DNA from: Echiichthys vipera
Taxonomy: Eukaryota > Chordata > Actinopteri > Perciformes > Trachinidae
DNA length: 64,000 nucleotides
Direction: 5' to 3'
Assembly: GCA_963691815.1 (NCBI GenBank)
Contig: OY829648.1
Span: forward strand, 31,958,456 to 32,022,455
Shown: piece after piece, positions 1 to 13,204 of the stretch
Position numbering within the stretch: the first letter of the stretch is position 1
Layout of the letters: every line of letters begins with the position of its first letter
Position numbers and translations under genes: made by a program
The notes under the pieces: generated by a model
The model's input: the letters and a program-made list of their open reading frames with translations, nothing else
Database searches by the model: none
What the model was told of the DNA's origin: nothing

Positions 1-390
1 GATAATTAAATGTTAGTTTAAATTGATTTATTCAGCGATATATATTATATGTTTTATTCTCCTTTTTTAATGTCATAGAAGTTGGCTTGGCTTCTCCATT
101 AATAATGTCAATGGTCCTAAAGATTGTAATATAAATATGTATGTCCTTATTTATGGTGGCTTTGATAATCAGAGAATGTCCTTTATTTTGAAACCAAGCA
201 GGAAGTAGCTCTGTGTTTGTAGACATTTCTTATGATGAGTTCAGAGGAACCAAATAAGACTTACAATGGTATGGCTTTTGTTTTTTAATACTTTGTGGGT
301 TTGTATGGCATAAACTGTATCAAACTGTGGATACACAGACAATACTCGCAGGATCAGCTCATTGTTGGACTGGTCCTTTTTGTTTTTTGA

Positions 391-444
391 TACTACTACT
401 ACTGCTACTGCTACTACTACTGCTACTACTACTACTACTACTAC

Positions 445-478
<34 letters not shown>

Positions 479-484
479 AATAAT
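391..484. repeat. (CTA)n then (AAT)n microsatellite
   Basis: Trinucleotide run that changes unit from CTA/CTG to AAT. It produces leucine-, isoleucine- and valine-rich spurious frames on both strands that are not genes. Confidence 0.95.
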
Positions 485-1219
485 GAAAATGACAACAATA
501 TTGAAGTTCAAATACATGTTGAATGAATAATCAAGGTAATACTCAACATTTTAGCTGTAACGTTGCCAGAGGTGGGTGTCAGTCACAGATGAGCGAGTCA
601 CAAGTTACTGAGGTGTGAATCCAGCAAGACAAGTCAAGTCAAGTCTTTTGATGATCTACTCCAGGTTCTACATTTAAAGTCATAATCCGTAAGATTTCCA
701 TCTCAGAGAATGAGTTAAAAACAAAATAATAAAACTTCATCATATGACTCTAGATGTAAATAAGCCGTCATGTTAGTGACGCTGCTGACGGCGGTTGGTC
801 TGCCGGTGGAGCTCGTCACTAACGGTTATGCTGCGTTCCGTTGTAATCGGAAATCGTGAACTTCCAACTTCTGAGTCAGGCTTGTAGTATGGACAAAAGT
901 GTAATAGGAACATGTGTGTGTGGATTTAAGAGGGAAACATAAAGGGGATCGACTGGAAGTAGAGAGGTGAATGTGTTTCAATATAGTTTAAAAAGAGAAA
1001 ATTAAAAAAAAAAAAATGAATGAAAGTTTACACAAGAGCATGCATGTCTCTCGTCTGGATATTTCTATAATGCCTGAGTACGACATGATACAAAGTTCGC
1101 TCTAATGTGTCTGACCGGCACAGGTCCATTTCATTACAGCTGACTCACAATGTAGGATCAACAGACAAAGAAAGAAGAGCATTCAACTTCCAGTCCAAAG
1201 AAAAAGAAACAAAAAACTA

Positions 1220-1300
1220 GGGCTGCCCTCGACTAAGAATGTTCCTGGTCGACCAGTGGTTGTTATTCAGGTCTATCGGTCGACAAATCGTGTCATGTAA
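1220..1300. mobile_element. End of a hAT-type repeat (TAGGGCTGCCC family)
   Basis: Begins CTAGGGCTGCCCTCGACTAA and continues with GTCGACC-type words. The mirror-image end, ...GGGGGCAGCCCTAG, occurs at about 48590-48682. They look like opposite ends of two separate copies of one DNA-transposon family. The inner boundary is unclear. Confidence 0.5.
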
Positions 1301-1479
1301 GCTCACAAGGAACTATTCAGCTCGTGAGTATCGGTTGTTGGCAACTGCAGTTAGCTCTCAGATACATGGCTACCACCTCTTCTGCTTCTTCTTCTCCTCC
1401 GGTAAAAGACGAGTTGAGTCATGTATTAAGTAAGTTTTGAGTTATGGCGTAGAAAAATGATCAGAAACAGTATGTCCCA

Positions 1480-1740
1480 GTGAAGATGACCGTCGACCTT
1501 TTGGACAGGAAATGTCATCGCTTCATCCTTTTATCCTTTTAGACATTTGTGTGAAATGTTGTCATAATTAACATAGGAATTGTTCAGTTTTGTGAGGTCA
1601 CAGTGACCTTTGACCTCCAAAATCTACTCAGTCCAAGTGGACCCCCAACAGGGGTTCCTCAGATACCATGTTCACAAGAATGGGACATATGGACATACAG
1701 ATAGACAGAAAACCCAAAAACATAACGCTTTGAGTTATCT
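1480..1740 (+). repeat. Interspersed repeat family A, copy 1
   Basis: Shares long blocks with 6055-6240 and 29545-29865: ATGTCATC...TTTTATCC, GACATTTGTGTGAAAT, TTTTGTGAGGTCAC, and GACCTTTGACCTCC, followed by a GGGAC/GGACGGAC-rich end. All three copies lie in the same orientation. Its class is not known to me. Confidence 0.6.
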
Positions 1741-2170
1741 GTGTCAAATGTCAAGTCATAAATACCAAGTCAAGTCGAGTCTTTTATCAATGTTAGTCAC
1801 GCAAGACTCAAGTCTGACTCGAGCCCCCCCCCACCTCTGAAATTTAATATATACAAATAAATATACATTAATAATAAAGCCACTCTTGCTCTTTAGCTAC
1901 TGCAGCTGTTGTCTTTGCTTATATTTTCTCTATTCTATGATGATGATCATCCTGTAGCTCTTTCTCCAGTGAGGAAACAGTTGGTCAGTCTGGAATACCC
2001 CCCAGGAGCCCTAACACCAATAAACCCTTTGTGTTTTTTTACTTTGATGTGTTCGTTTGTATTATAAAGGACTATAAATGATTACATATTCTATTGGAAA
2101 TGTCTGTATAAACGTATACATCAATGCCACACATCAATACTGTCAAAAGAAGTGTGTTTAGAAGACTTAC

Positions 2171-2354
2171 TGGGTGATGTTGGGGAGTTTGCTCCCCCAT
2201 CAGAGGAGGTGGTAGTGGCCTTTGACTCTGCAGGCAGTGTCAGCCTGGGGAGGGAGGATGGGGGAGGAGCCAGGGATGGTGCTGGTCCTTGTGGTACCAA
2301 CATCTGAGAGGAGATGTAGTGACTGGGCACTTTAACCTGGTTACTGCCATTCAG
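2171..2354 (-). CDS. nfic: nfic exon 9, last exon visible
   Basis: 184 nt, phase 0 in and phase 1 out. It encodes LNGSNQVKVPSHYISSQMLV, a Pro-rich middle (PAPSLAPPPSSLPRLTLP) and SSDGGANSPTSP. It matches human NFIC LNGSGQLKMPSHCLSAQML and GGATSPTSPS. Acceptor TTTTTCCAG; donor CCCA|GTAAGT. The open donor shows that at least one more exon must lie to the left. Confidence 0.93.
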
Positions 2355-5300
2355 CTGGAAAAATGAGAAAGAAAGACAACCAATTAATGTCATCTTTTAC
2401 ATGAGCTGCGATGCTGCTTTACTTTAAACCATACAGATGGCCACTGTATAACGACCTACTGTATAGTGCCTTTTTTAATGCTTCGTTACTTTTTAGTGAC
2501 AGCTTTTTACTGTTTACATCGACTATTTATTGTAAATGGCACCTTTTACTGATGCTTTTGTTATTTACACTATCCTCTTTTACTGCTGTAACACTGAACA
2601 TTTCCCCACTGTGGGACTAATAAAGGATTATAATCATCATATAAACATCCAAAAGAGATGATATAAGGTGGATCCGAGACATACTGCAAAATGGGGACTA
2701 CTGCAAAGAAACTACAAAAATACAAACAAAGGCAAAAACAGACTAGATTTGTATGCCTCTGCCGACCAGTGTAAGTTACAGTTTACATCCAAACTGCCCA
2801 GACTTACAGAATATACAGTATGTAGTGACAACTTTGAAGGAAATTAATATAAAACTTAGGGCTGGGACTTTAATGCTTTAATCACGATTAATTAATTACA
2901 GAAAAAATAACGCGACAAAACCAACAACAATAGCAATTTATTTTTGCACTCAGTGCAGAACTTTGCTCATTGCACTAGTTCGGCCCGGCCCATAATACTG
3001 ACACACAGAATGCAACAGGAGAGAAATGAAACCGATGAGAAGCAGATGATGAGTTGTTGCTGAGTTCAGTGGGCGACATTTGATTTCTAAAAAACGACCA
3101 AGTGGAATCATGGACAAGAGCACGGCTGTGTAAGAATTCACCTTCCACCGGAGCTCTTCAGCCTCCGCTCCACCCCAATGCTGAACCTGCTGCAGCTAAC
3201 GTTAGCACAGACAATGCTGAACATGCTGCAGCTAACGTAAGCACAGACAACGCTGAACATGCTGCAGCTAACATTACTAGAGACAACACTGAACATGCTG
3301 CAGCTAACATTAGCACAGACAACGCTGAACATGCTGCAGCTAACATTAGCACAGACAACACTGAACATGCTGCAGATAATGTTAGCACAGACAACGCTGA
3401 ACATGCTGCAGCTAACATTAGCACAGACAACGCTGAACATGCTGCAGCTAACGTTAGCACAGACAACGCTGAACATGCTGCAGCTAACGTTAGCACAGAC
3501 AAGGCTCCTAGGAGGAACTGTCATTTTCTTGAATCAACCGTACTAACCACTGTTTTTTATAAACCAAAACAAATGTGTTTCAGATGTAAAAGTTTCCAAA
3601 AAGTTAGTGCACACTGATAAAAATAAACACATTTTGTTGTTTAAATGCATTGTTGTGTGTATTCATTAATTAAGTCCTATACCAAAATCTATTTAAATTA
3701 AAAAATGTTGTTTCTAAAGTCAAATATTGATATGCGATTAATCGCGATGAATTAATTAAAAGCCTCTGATTAATTTGATATTTTTTTTAAATCGTGTCCC
3801 ACCACTAATAAAAGTATTAAGTGTAATTTTTGGTAAATGCTTTACACACATGTTCAACCCGGAAGCACAGTTTGAAGAGTCAGCAGTTCAGTATCCGACC
3901 AAAGTCTCTCTGAGCTATCATCATACGTGGTACCAGAGCACCCTAGACCAAAGGTCGATGATCAATTTTGTGTTGTTCTGTATGTTTTGGACACTCGAGT
4001 GAAGAGAGGGGCAGAGCTGTCAACTGATCACCATCTGGTGATGAGTTGGGTCAGAGGATGGGGGGAGATTCTGGACAGACCAGGTTAGCCCAAACGAGTA
4101 GTGCATGTGAACTGATAACGTCTGGAGGATCCGAGAGATCTCCAACTCACACTTCCAGCGGAGCTTTTCTGGCATCCCTGTGGAGGTTGGGGGCATTGAA
4201 CCGGAGTGGGCAATGTTCAAAGCTTCCATTGCTGAAGCTGCCGCGGTGAGCTGTGGCCTCAAGGTCTTAGGTGCCTCAAGGGGCGGTAACCCTCGAACAC
4301 CGTGGTGGACACCGGTGGTCAGGGAAGCTGTCTGACCGAAGAAGGAGGCCTTCCGGGATATGTTATCCCAGAAGACTCCGGAGGCAGTTGCAAGGTACCG
4401 ACAGGCCAGAAGGACTGCAGCCTCTGCTGTGTCAGAGGCAAAGCAGCGGGTGTGGGAGGAGTTCGGAGAAACCATGGAGAAGGACTTTCGGGCGGCACCA
4501 AGGTGCTTCTGGAAAACCATTCGACATCTCAGGAGGGGGAAACAGGGAACCATCCAAGCTGTTTACAGTAAGGACGGGACGCTGGTGACCTCAGCCAATG
4601 AGGTAATCTGGCGGTGGAAGGAGCACTTTGAGGAACTCCTTAATCCGACTAACACGCCCTCTTTTGTAGAGGCAGAGCTGGAGGCTGATGGGAGATCATT
4701 GTCAATATCTCTGGCGGAGGTCACTGAGGTAGTCAAACAACTCCACAGTGGCAAAGCCCCAGGGATTGATGAGATTCGTCTGGAAAAGCTGAAAGCTTTG
4801 GGTTTGGAGGGGCTGTCTTGGTTGACACGTCTCTTCAACATTGCGTGAAAAGGCTGGGACAGTGCCAAGGGAGTGGCAGACTGGGGTGGTGGTTCCTCTG
4901 TTTAAGAAGGGGGACCAGAGGGTGTGTGCCAATTACAGGGGTATCACACTACTCAGCCTCCCTGGTAAAGTCTACTCCAAGGTGCTGGTAAGGAGGGTTC
5001 GTCCTATAGTCGAACCTAAGATTGAAGAGGAACAATGTGGATTCCGTCCTGGACGTGGAACAACGCAAGGATCCTGGAGGGGGCCTGGGAGTATGCCCAT
5101 CCAGTCTACATGTGTTTTGTGGATCTGGAGAAGGCATATCACCGGGTCCCTCGGGAGATACTGTGGGAGGTGCTGCGGGAGTATGGGGTGAGGGGGTCAC
5201 TTCTGTGGGCCATCCAATCTCTGGACACCAAAAGCGAGAGCTGTGTCTGCATCCTCGGCAGTAAGTCGGATTCGTTCCCGGTGGGGGTTGGCCTCCGCCA

Positions 5301-7407
5301 GGGGTGAGGCTTGTCACCAATCCTGTTTGTGATTTTCATGGACAGGATATCGAGGCCTAGTCGTGGTGGGAAGGGGTTGCAGTCCGGTGGGCTGAGGATC
5401 TCGCCTCTGCTTTTTGCAGATGATGTGGTCCTGATGGCATCGTCGGTCAGTGACCTTCAGCACTCACTGGATCGGTTCACAGCCGAGTGTGAAACAGCTG
5501 GAATGAGGATCAGCACCTCTAAATCTAAGGCCATGCCTCTCAACAGGAAACCGGTGGATTGCTTACTCCAGGTAGGGAATGAGTCCTTACCCCAAGTGAA
5601 GGAGTTCAAGTACCTCGAGATCATGTTCACGAGTGAGGGAACGATGGAGCGTGAGTTTGGCCGGAGAATTGGAGTAGGGGCGGTGTTGCAGTCGCCTCAG
5701 AGAGAGAGTGAGAAGTTCAGCCATCCCCCGAGGAACTCGGAGTAGAGCCGCTGCTCCTTCGCGTTGAAAGGAGCCAGTTGAAGTGGTTCAGGACCATCTA
5801 GTAAGGATGCCCCCTGGGCGCCTCCCTAGGGAGGTGTTCCAGGCACCTCGAGCTGGGAGGAGGCCTCGGGGAAGACCCAGGACTAGGTGGAGAGATTATA
5901 TCTCCACACTGGCCTGGGAACGCCTCAGGATCCCCCAGTTAGAGCTGGTTAATGTGGCCCGGGAAAGGGAAGTTTGGGGTCCCCTGCTAAAGCTGCTGCC
6001 CCAGCGACCCGACCACGGATAAGCGGTTGAAGATGAGATGAGATGAGATCTCTTCATCATTTTAGATTTAGATATTTGTGACTTTTGTCAGAATTAGCGT
6101 AGGAATTCTTGAGTTATGCACGAAAATGCATTTTGTGAGGACATAGTGACCTTGACCTTTGACCTCCAACCTCTCAAGTTCACTACCATAATGTCTATAT
6201 CTATGGCGGTCTGCAACGCAGAGGCATAACAAGGAATACAACATCAATTCAAACAGGTGGGTATCTAGCAAATGAGGCAAAAAGTTTCTGTGTGTGCATG
6301 TGTGTATAATTTAATTAGTATGATCAGTTTTCTATCATGTCAGCAACTCTCACGTAAACTCAAAGTGAAATTCCGGTGTAAAATCCTTCCAGGGTCTTTT
6401 TTGGCAAATACACTCATCATATAAGCCATCAAGACAATTGTTTTTTTTAAAACAACTATTACTGGACAGTCTCTAACAGTCGAATGTGGCTAACAGTGAT
6501 TAGCTCTGGGCAGTACGGTGAAGGCATTCAAACCTCTTTTTTAACCACTAATACTACTGAAAATAACAGCAAACCTCTGCAGCAGCATGAGAAGAGTCCC
6601 TACACAGAAAACAAAGCACCAACAACGTAGTTAGTGAACCCAGAGTTTATTAAAAGAGTGTTTTAAAGACTTACCTACTGGCCCCTGTACCAGCTCCTCT
6701 CATAGTAAAGTCCATTCAAGTGGATTACCAAAGTCAATCCAAAAGGAAGGAGCCCATTGGTGATTTGTTTACTGTGTACGGACTCTTCTCATGCTGCTGC
6801 AGAGGTTTGGTGTTATTTTGAGCAGTATTAGTGGTTAAAAAAGACATTTGAATGCCTTCACCATGCTGTCCCGAGCTAATCTTTGTGCATTTGACTGTTA
6901 GCGACTCCCCATGATTTCTCCGCCAATAGTTGTTAAACAAAAAAATTGTCTCGATGGCTTATTTGATGAGTGTATTTGCCGAAAAAGTCCCTGGGATGAT
7001 GCCGGAATTTCCCTTTAAACTATGATTATGTGTATACAGGAACTAACAGGGAGTAGCATGCACTGCACTGCGCATGTCAAGTATGTAAGAGAAGAGCAGG
7101 TGCTAGTGACTTACATTAACACTAAGTGGTTGCATATAGTTGGATACATTAGAACCTCATGGATCTGACTTATCACAAACTCCAATCTTCACAAGTAGGA
7201 GCTGTTTGGTCTTTGCCTGACTAGCTCTATAAATGCCAACCTGCTCCACTTAAAGGAAAGCAAAGTGACAGCAACAGCAATAACAATAAAAATAAACATG
7301 AGCTGCAAATGTAATAGTTGCACTAACTGCAGGCAATCAGTGTAACAGCTGCAGTTTCTTTGTTCTTATCATTACCAGTTTCTTCTCTCTCTATTTCTTT
7401 GTGTGTT

Positions 7408-7450
<43 letters not shown>

Positions 7451-10400
7451 TTCAGTAGTGATTGCTCTGCAGCCAAACTAGACGCTCATTGGATAAATGC
7501 TGGGCTTCTTCCTGCCCATCGGACGCTCAGCGTCTCTGGGGGTCTATGGGGCAGTGGGCTGGCCCGGACGCTCGGCTTCTGCATGATTATTGGATGAGCT
7601 GTCTGAGGCGGAATCATTTTTTGATTGACAGCTAAATGAGCGAATCAGCGATCTGGACGAATAAACGTCCAGCAGAGCATTTTCCAAGTTTTTCATTCTG
7701 TTGTTCTGAACTGATGAGACTTTACCGATCCCTAGAGACTCTGTCTTTGTTAAAAATAAACAAACACATTTATGATGTAGGCCAGAAAAATGAGCTTCCC
7801 CTCCTTGAAAGACCAGCAGCCGCCACTGGTGTGTTTAGGTTTTACAATTACAACTTGCTCCATTTGTTAGCTAAATGAAATATAAAAAATACTAATTATT
7901 TTGTCAAAATAACCTCCGGAATAACCTCACTCCAGACAGTAAATACTTAAATTGAAATACAAGCTGTTATCCAACTACATACGTAGTCTGTGACATATTC
8001 CTCTCAGAGCTGACCTTTTGACTGGTACTATACTCACAGAGCTAGGGGTTTGATTGGCAGGGTCACAGGCCAGTGAGACGAGATCTTTTAGGGGGTCCTG
8101 GGCCAGGTGAGGAGGGTAGCGGATTGCTCCGTGGGGGAAGTAGGATGAGGGCGGGAAATGAATAGATGAGGAGGGGTGGGGACTCCGAGACAGACCTGGA
8201 CAGAAAGAGAGATGAGACACGAGAAGGGGGGAAGGAACAACATAGTGAATCACATTTTGTGCTTGTTATCTGTTATGTTGTTAAGAGTGAATACATATAA
8301 ATGTATGTGTTTTTGTGTTACTGACCACTATGGACTGCTATGACTGGCCGGTGGTGCTGAGTGAAGGAGCCTAGCCTTGGTGAGTCTTCCTGGGGAGAGG
8401 GACTGTCCAGCTCTACTTTCTTCACTGGAGGAGACAGACCTAAGACAAGTAAACAAAAACACACATGCAAACATATTTATAGGTTCAACAAAAGGTGCTG
8501 GGACTCGTGTTCAGTTTAATGAGTAACGTAACAGCAGCCTTATATTTTAGTTTTCTTGTCTTTCTTCTGTCCTGTACCACCACTGCATTAGTGGCCTTGC
8601 ATGCCAGTTAATCACTGTGAAACTAAAGAGGCCTCAGACTTAGAATGAAAAGAGAATCCGGACTTTTGCCTCAGCCCAATATATACCTCCAATAAACATA
8701 TAATAAAACCTATTCAAATGGTGAAAAAAGAAGAGAAACATCATTTTGGATTGAACAGAACAGTAGGCCAAACTGCATATTTTTAAATGGTACTATGTTA
8801 CATAGTTAGCAATATATTATCATGACAGATCAACTGTGCTGAAAGCCAGTCAATCACAACTACCCACTAGGTGATGCAATGTATTAGTTATTATTTATTG
8901 GGGAAAATACTGTATATGTACAATAAATGTCCTGTAACTACCTCAATCTGTATTTTACATGTAGAACTAGAATAGACTCGGCGCAACTACATCATCATGG
9001 CGCATTGAATTCTGGACAGTTTCTGCCATTTTCTGCCAGGCACACTGCTTTGCTTATTCATTTATTGTCAGCACACACCAAAGAAACACAGATCAGCATA
9101 GAAAAAAACTGTAATGAAACATTATCTAACAAGTGTAGTGAACGGCTCAGTGATTAGAGGCGCGAACGGTGCTCGACACACACTGACAGCATGGTCAGTC
9201 GGCACACAGGATGGTTAGCTACCATGCTAACAGTATAGATAATACACCAAACAGTGCTGTCACTTCCTGCAGTTTATTTCATTTTGTCATGTTAATTAGC
9301 GGCAATTCGCTCTCAAAATAAAAAAACAGTCAGCTAGCCAACTTGAGCTAACGTTAGCTTTGTAGAGATTGTGGGGTTTCCCTAACTGAATAAAAACCGC
9401 ACATATAAATACAGAACTGCCTTGCTAGCTCAATCTGGTTGTAACTAAGATATCTGCTGAAAAAATACCTTTTCCATGGACACATTTGGTTACTATGTCT
9501 GCTAACTTCACATGGGGTCATCCCTTTGTTCCCCGGGTCCGATGTTCCTGTTTTTCCCAAAAAGGGTCCGATTCTCCACGGTCGCATAAGCATCTGCCTT
9601 CGCAGATATAATTCAGCATTTTGTTAGGCCTACTTTTTGTCCAAAAACAAAGTCAGCTGGTCTCCGGTGACATACAAAGCAGGGAGCATAGGACCCGGGG
9701 AACATACAGCTCTACTTCACATGTAAGGCTAGCTTAAGCTGAAAATAGCGTTGCATGTTCCTGTGTTTAGCTGGGGTTAGTGATAGATTTTCAGGAATAG
9801 AAATGTTTCAATACCATGTCCCCGCTGCCTAATTTTTTTCACAGGTCACACACTGTTTAACCATTTATCAAAACGATGTCGTCAAGCCTGAGCTTTCTCT
9901 ATGCGGTGTATTTCCCTCTGTCGACATTCTGTCACCCAGCACTGTCTGCTCTCTACAAATTGTTGTAAAGTCATGTTTTAGGACGAAGACGGCAAGTAAA
10001 GCTGCGCCTGAGCCACTCTGCTTCTTAATTTATCTTCATTTATCAATGGTGACATGAACTGAATGCTATTTGAACTTATATTTAACATCTACTGCAGATA
10101 AACTAACATGGAGCTGTGTATGCTGGCCTGCATTGCTGTTGCTGCATCTTGTGTGCTCATATACGCATATGCACAGCAGCAGAGCTGTCACTATTAAGAA
10201 GTCAACACCCACTTGACTGCTCACAGACACCACACCAATCCCCTTGTCCCGCCCTGACCTCAACCCCGTCATTCTTCAGTATAATAGGATGAATCATTTG
10301 CGTTGGTTGGCTTGAATTAGTGTAGAGTGTCTGGGTAGACGTCAGTTCATGTTTTGGCACAAGCTGTTATGCCTTGTCTCTGTAAATTATAGCACAGTTA

Positions 10401-13137
10401 TTTCTTACATAAAAGTTGAATTTCTATTCTGAACAAGGGTTGTTATTGTTGTAGAATTCCACTTTCCTGGCAGGGATGCAAAGCTACACACTCAACTTGA
10501 TATATGTTCCTGCATTAAATACTGTATGACCCCATCAGTTCTGTCTCTTTTTCAGTATTTTGAGTAGTTACCCATGACAAAAGAGGCAAACTCTCTGGGT
10601 TGGTGGAGAAGCATGTGGTCAAAGTTATTCATTAGTGTATTTCAAATGATTTGCAAATTGCTTCTGTGAAGTGAGACTTTTTACTGAACTTTGTCACAAG
10701 ACGAACCTGACGTCATGAGAGGTGACTGCTGGAAACAACAACGATGGCAGCTCCTAACCAAGTTATCTCAGATGCTGCAATGGCATCGGTTTTATCAGAA
10801 CTGGAGAGTCTTTCTTCACTGAAAGAAGAGAACGACACTGAGGGCTTATCTAATGGAAAAGATGTTTTCTCTCTTATCCAGATTGACTTTGGCGAGAGTT
10901 TAATAGACTTATGGTCACCTGCCAGGTATGTTTTGAAAGTACCTAGCCTTTCCCAATCTGTTTCACCTTCAACCATCTGATGAGTCAGGTTAATAAATAC
11001 CCACCTGTTTCCTATCTTATACTGTGCCTTTGCATTTGCCTGCATCCCTGTCACTCGCTGGGGCTTAGACTGCTGTCAAGGTGTAGGAAAATATACCGAC
11101 AACTTCAAACTACAGTCGGAGCTCCAGCAGGAGATGGAGAGATTTGCACATGAAAAGCAGTGGCTCTTTCCGGTCAACAAGTTAGCAACCGATTCACAGC
11201 CTCCATGTCGTCAGTTAAGGGAATCTTAACTTAAGCCGGCTACATGTGGAAAAAGGAGCTAAATCTCACATTTTGCATTTTCATAAATAGAATAAGGCTT
11301 TCATAAATGTCTAAATTGTTTTCAGACAGCTTTCAGTGGTTTACCTAAAATGTCTAAAACGCTTTCACAACAGGGATAGGTGCAGAAAAAAGGAGGAGCG
11401 GTCACTCAGCTGTTTTCCCCTTAACTGCTGACACGGAGGCGACAGCTCACTGGCCGCTTATGGGATGGTGGATTATTACGTTTGTATAACCATAGTATGT
11501 GGTGGGCAGCATGGCGGGACTAGGCAAAACACAGGTGGGAAAAAAAATAACAGACGTGTGCATCACTTTTAAGTGTCCTCTAGAAACCCTGTTGGGTTGC
11601 ACTTTATTTGCAGCACTTTTTCTTAATGTGTGGTGGTATTTGCAGCATGTTTCCTAAACGCTGCACACGTGTTGTCCAAATGATAAAGATGTTGCAGTGC
11701 TGTGAGCTCTCAGGGCCACCGTGGGTTGATGTTTTATGATATAATGGGGGTTGATGTTTTATGATATAATACAACATGAGGATACTATGTATAACAAAAG
11801 AGAATACAATCATGCATATCTTCGCCTACTTTGAATTTTGTTTCAGATGTTTGTTAACTCCCCATAAAGGTGATGCACATTTTTTAATACAATGGCAGAC
11901 AAACTTAAGGATCCCAAACACCGGGACATCTATAAGAATAAACAGGATAAAGAAGAGTCTAATGTTGTCTTTTATTCACTAAGTGCTTTGCATACTAGAG
12001 TCATAATAAGCCCATTTTATTTATATAGCTCAATATCACCTTACAGGGCTTTGTATAGCACAGGACACCTTCTGTCCTCTGACCCTCCTTGAGAGGGTGT
12101 TAAACAAAGCTGGCAGATAATGATTTCAGTATCTAAGTATTCAGTCGTGCTCATGCTTGAGTGATAAGTGTTATTGTGATGTCCTAGTACAGACACTGGA
12201 CACTACACATCTTCATTCTTATTCTGTTACCTCCTTCCATGTCATCAGTCCAGTTCCTGGAGCTGCTGGCAGGAGAGGAAGGTGAGTGGTAATACTCCCC
12301 TCCTGGACTGTCAGCCTCTTCCTCCATAGAGCCAGACTTATGACGCTTACTCCTGCAGACACATACACAAACACTCAGACATCTAGGATCATGGCTTCAT
12401 GGTTTCATAGTGCACTGTGCAACATCATAGAAGCAGGGAGCTAGACCATATAGGTCCACTAGCTCAAAGGGCTTCAGTAACCAGAGCGAAAAAAGTTGGA
12501 GGGTAAAGAGTGAATGGCCTTCTGTGAATATAAATGATTTATCTATAATAGCTGACATCTATGCAAAGAGATTGTTGTCCATAAGTAAAGCTTCAGAGTT
12601 GTTAAATCTATTACATCCCATTGGAAAGGACTAGTTCAGCACTTTAGTTTTACACTTCCATAGCATTGGGGGACTCACAAAAGACATAATTTAAACAAGA
12701 ATGGCTGAAGTTGAAGCAGCGGAGACCAAATTTTCTGGGAAAAGGGTCCAACATTTCCCATAATGTCAACATCTTTCACATTGTCAGTTTGTACCGCAGG
12801 AACAAAATGTATTTCTAGTCTCCGAGAAGTTAGGATTAACCATGGCCAGTAAACTGACTGAAGTGATTATTATCAGCTATCAGTGACGCTGGTTTTGTTT
12901 TCCCCTTGTGAGTCTGTGTGTGCATGTATGCGTGTATCATCTATCTTTGTGAGGAACAAAGCTTGTAAGTATTTTCCCTACCGAAAGAGGACATTTTTGA
13001 ATAGTGAGGACATGACCTGTTTGAGGGTAAAGACTGTTTTAAGGTTCAGGTTAGAATGAGCTTTAGTTCTATGAGTATCCTCACAAATAGGCAAGCACAA
13101 GAATGTGTGTGGTGTGTGTATACGTGTGTGTGTTTGT

Positions 13138-13204
<67 letters not shown>

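Larger units (their letters stand above)
1..2170. other. nfic intron downstream of exon 9 (partial)
   Basis: Holds the (CTA)n/(AAT)n microsatellite at 391-484, one end of a hAT-type repeat near 1220, and a copy of the interspersed family with the words GACCTTTGACCTCC at about 1480-1740. No sequence resembling the final NFIC exons (motif SPPDTSPANRSF or SWYLG) was found on the minus strand. Confidence 0.6.
2355..8037. other. nfic intron between exons 9 and 8
   Basis: Contains a LINE-like 3' tail (2400-2640), a hAT-like element with a minisatellite (2857-3807), a Rex3 LINE (about 3850-6045), a family A repeat (6055-6240), a fold-back element (6361-7015) and a (TG)n tract (7414-7446). The stretch 7465-7880 looks repeat-like but I could not classify it. 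Confidence 0.7.

Noticed and set aside
3102..3617. 171-codon frame with 12-residue repeats, and the 128-codon frame on the other strand
   Set aside because: Product of a 36-bp tandem repeat whose length keeps many frames open; no domain, and it lies inside a transposon.
4020..4553. 177-codon minus-strand frame over the Rex3 element
   Set aside because: Shadow of the reverse-transcriptase element on the other strand.
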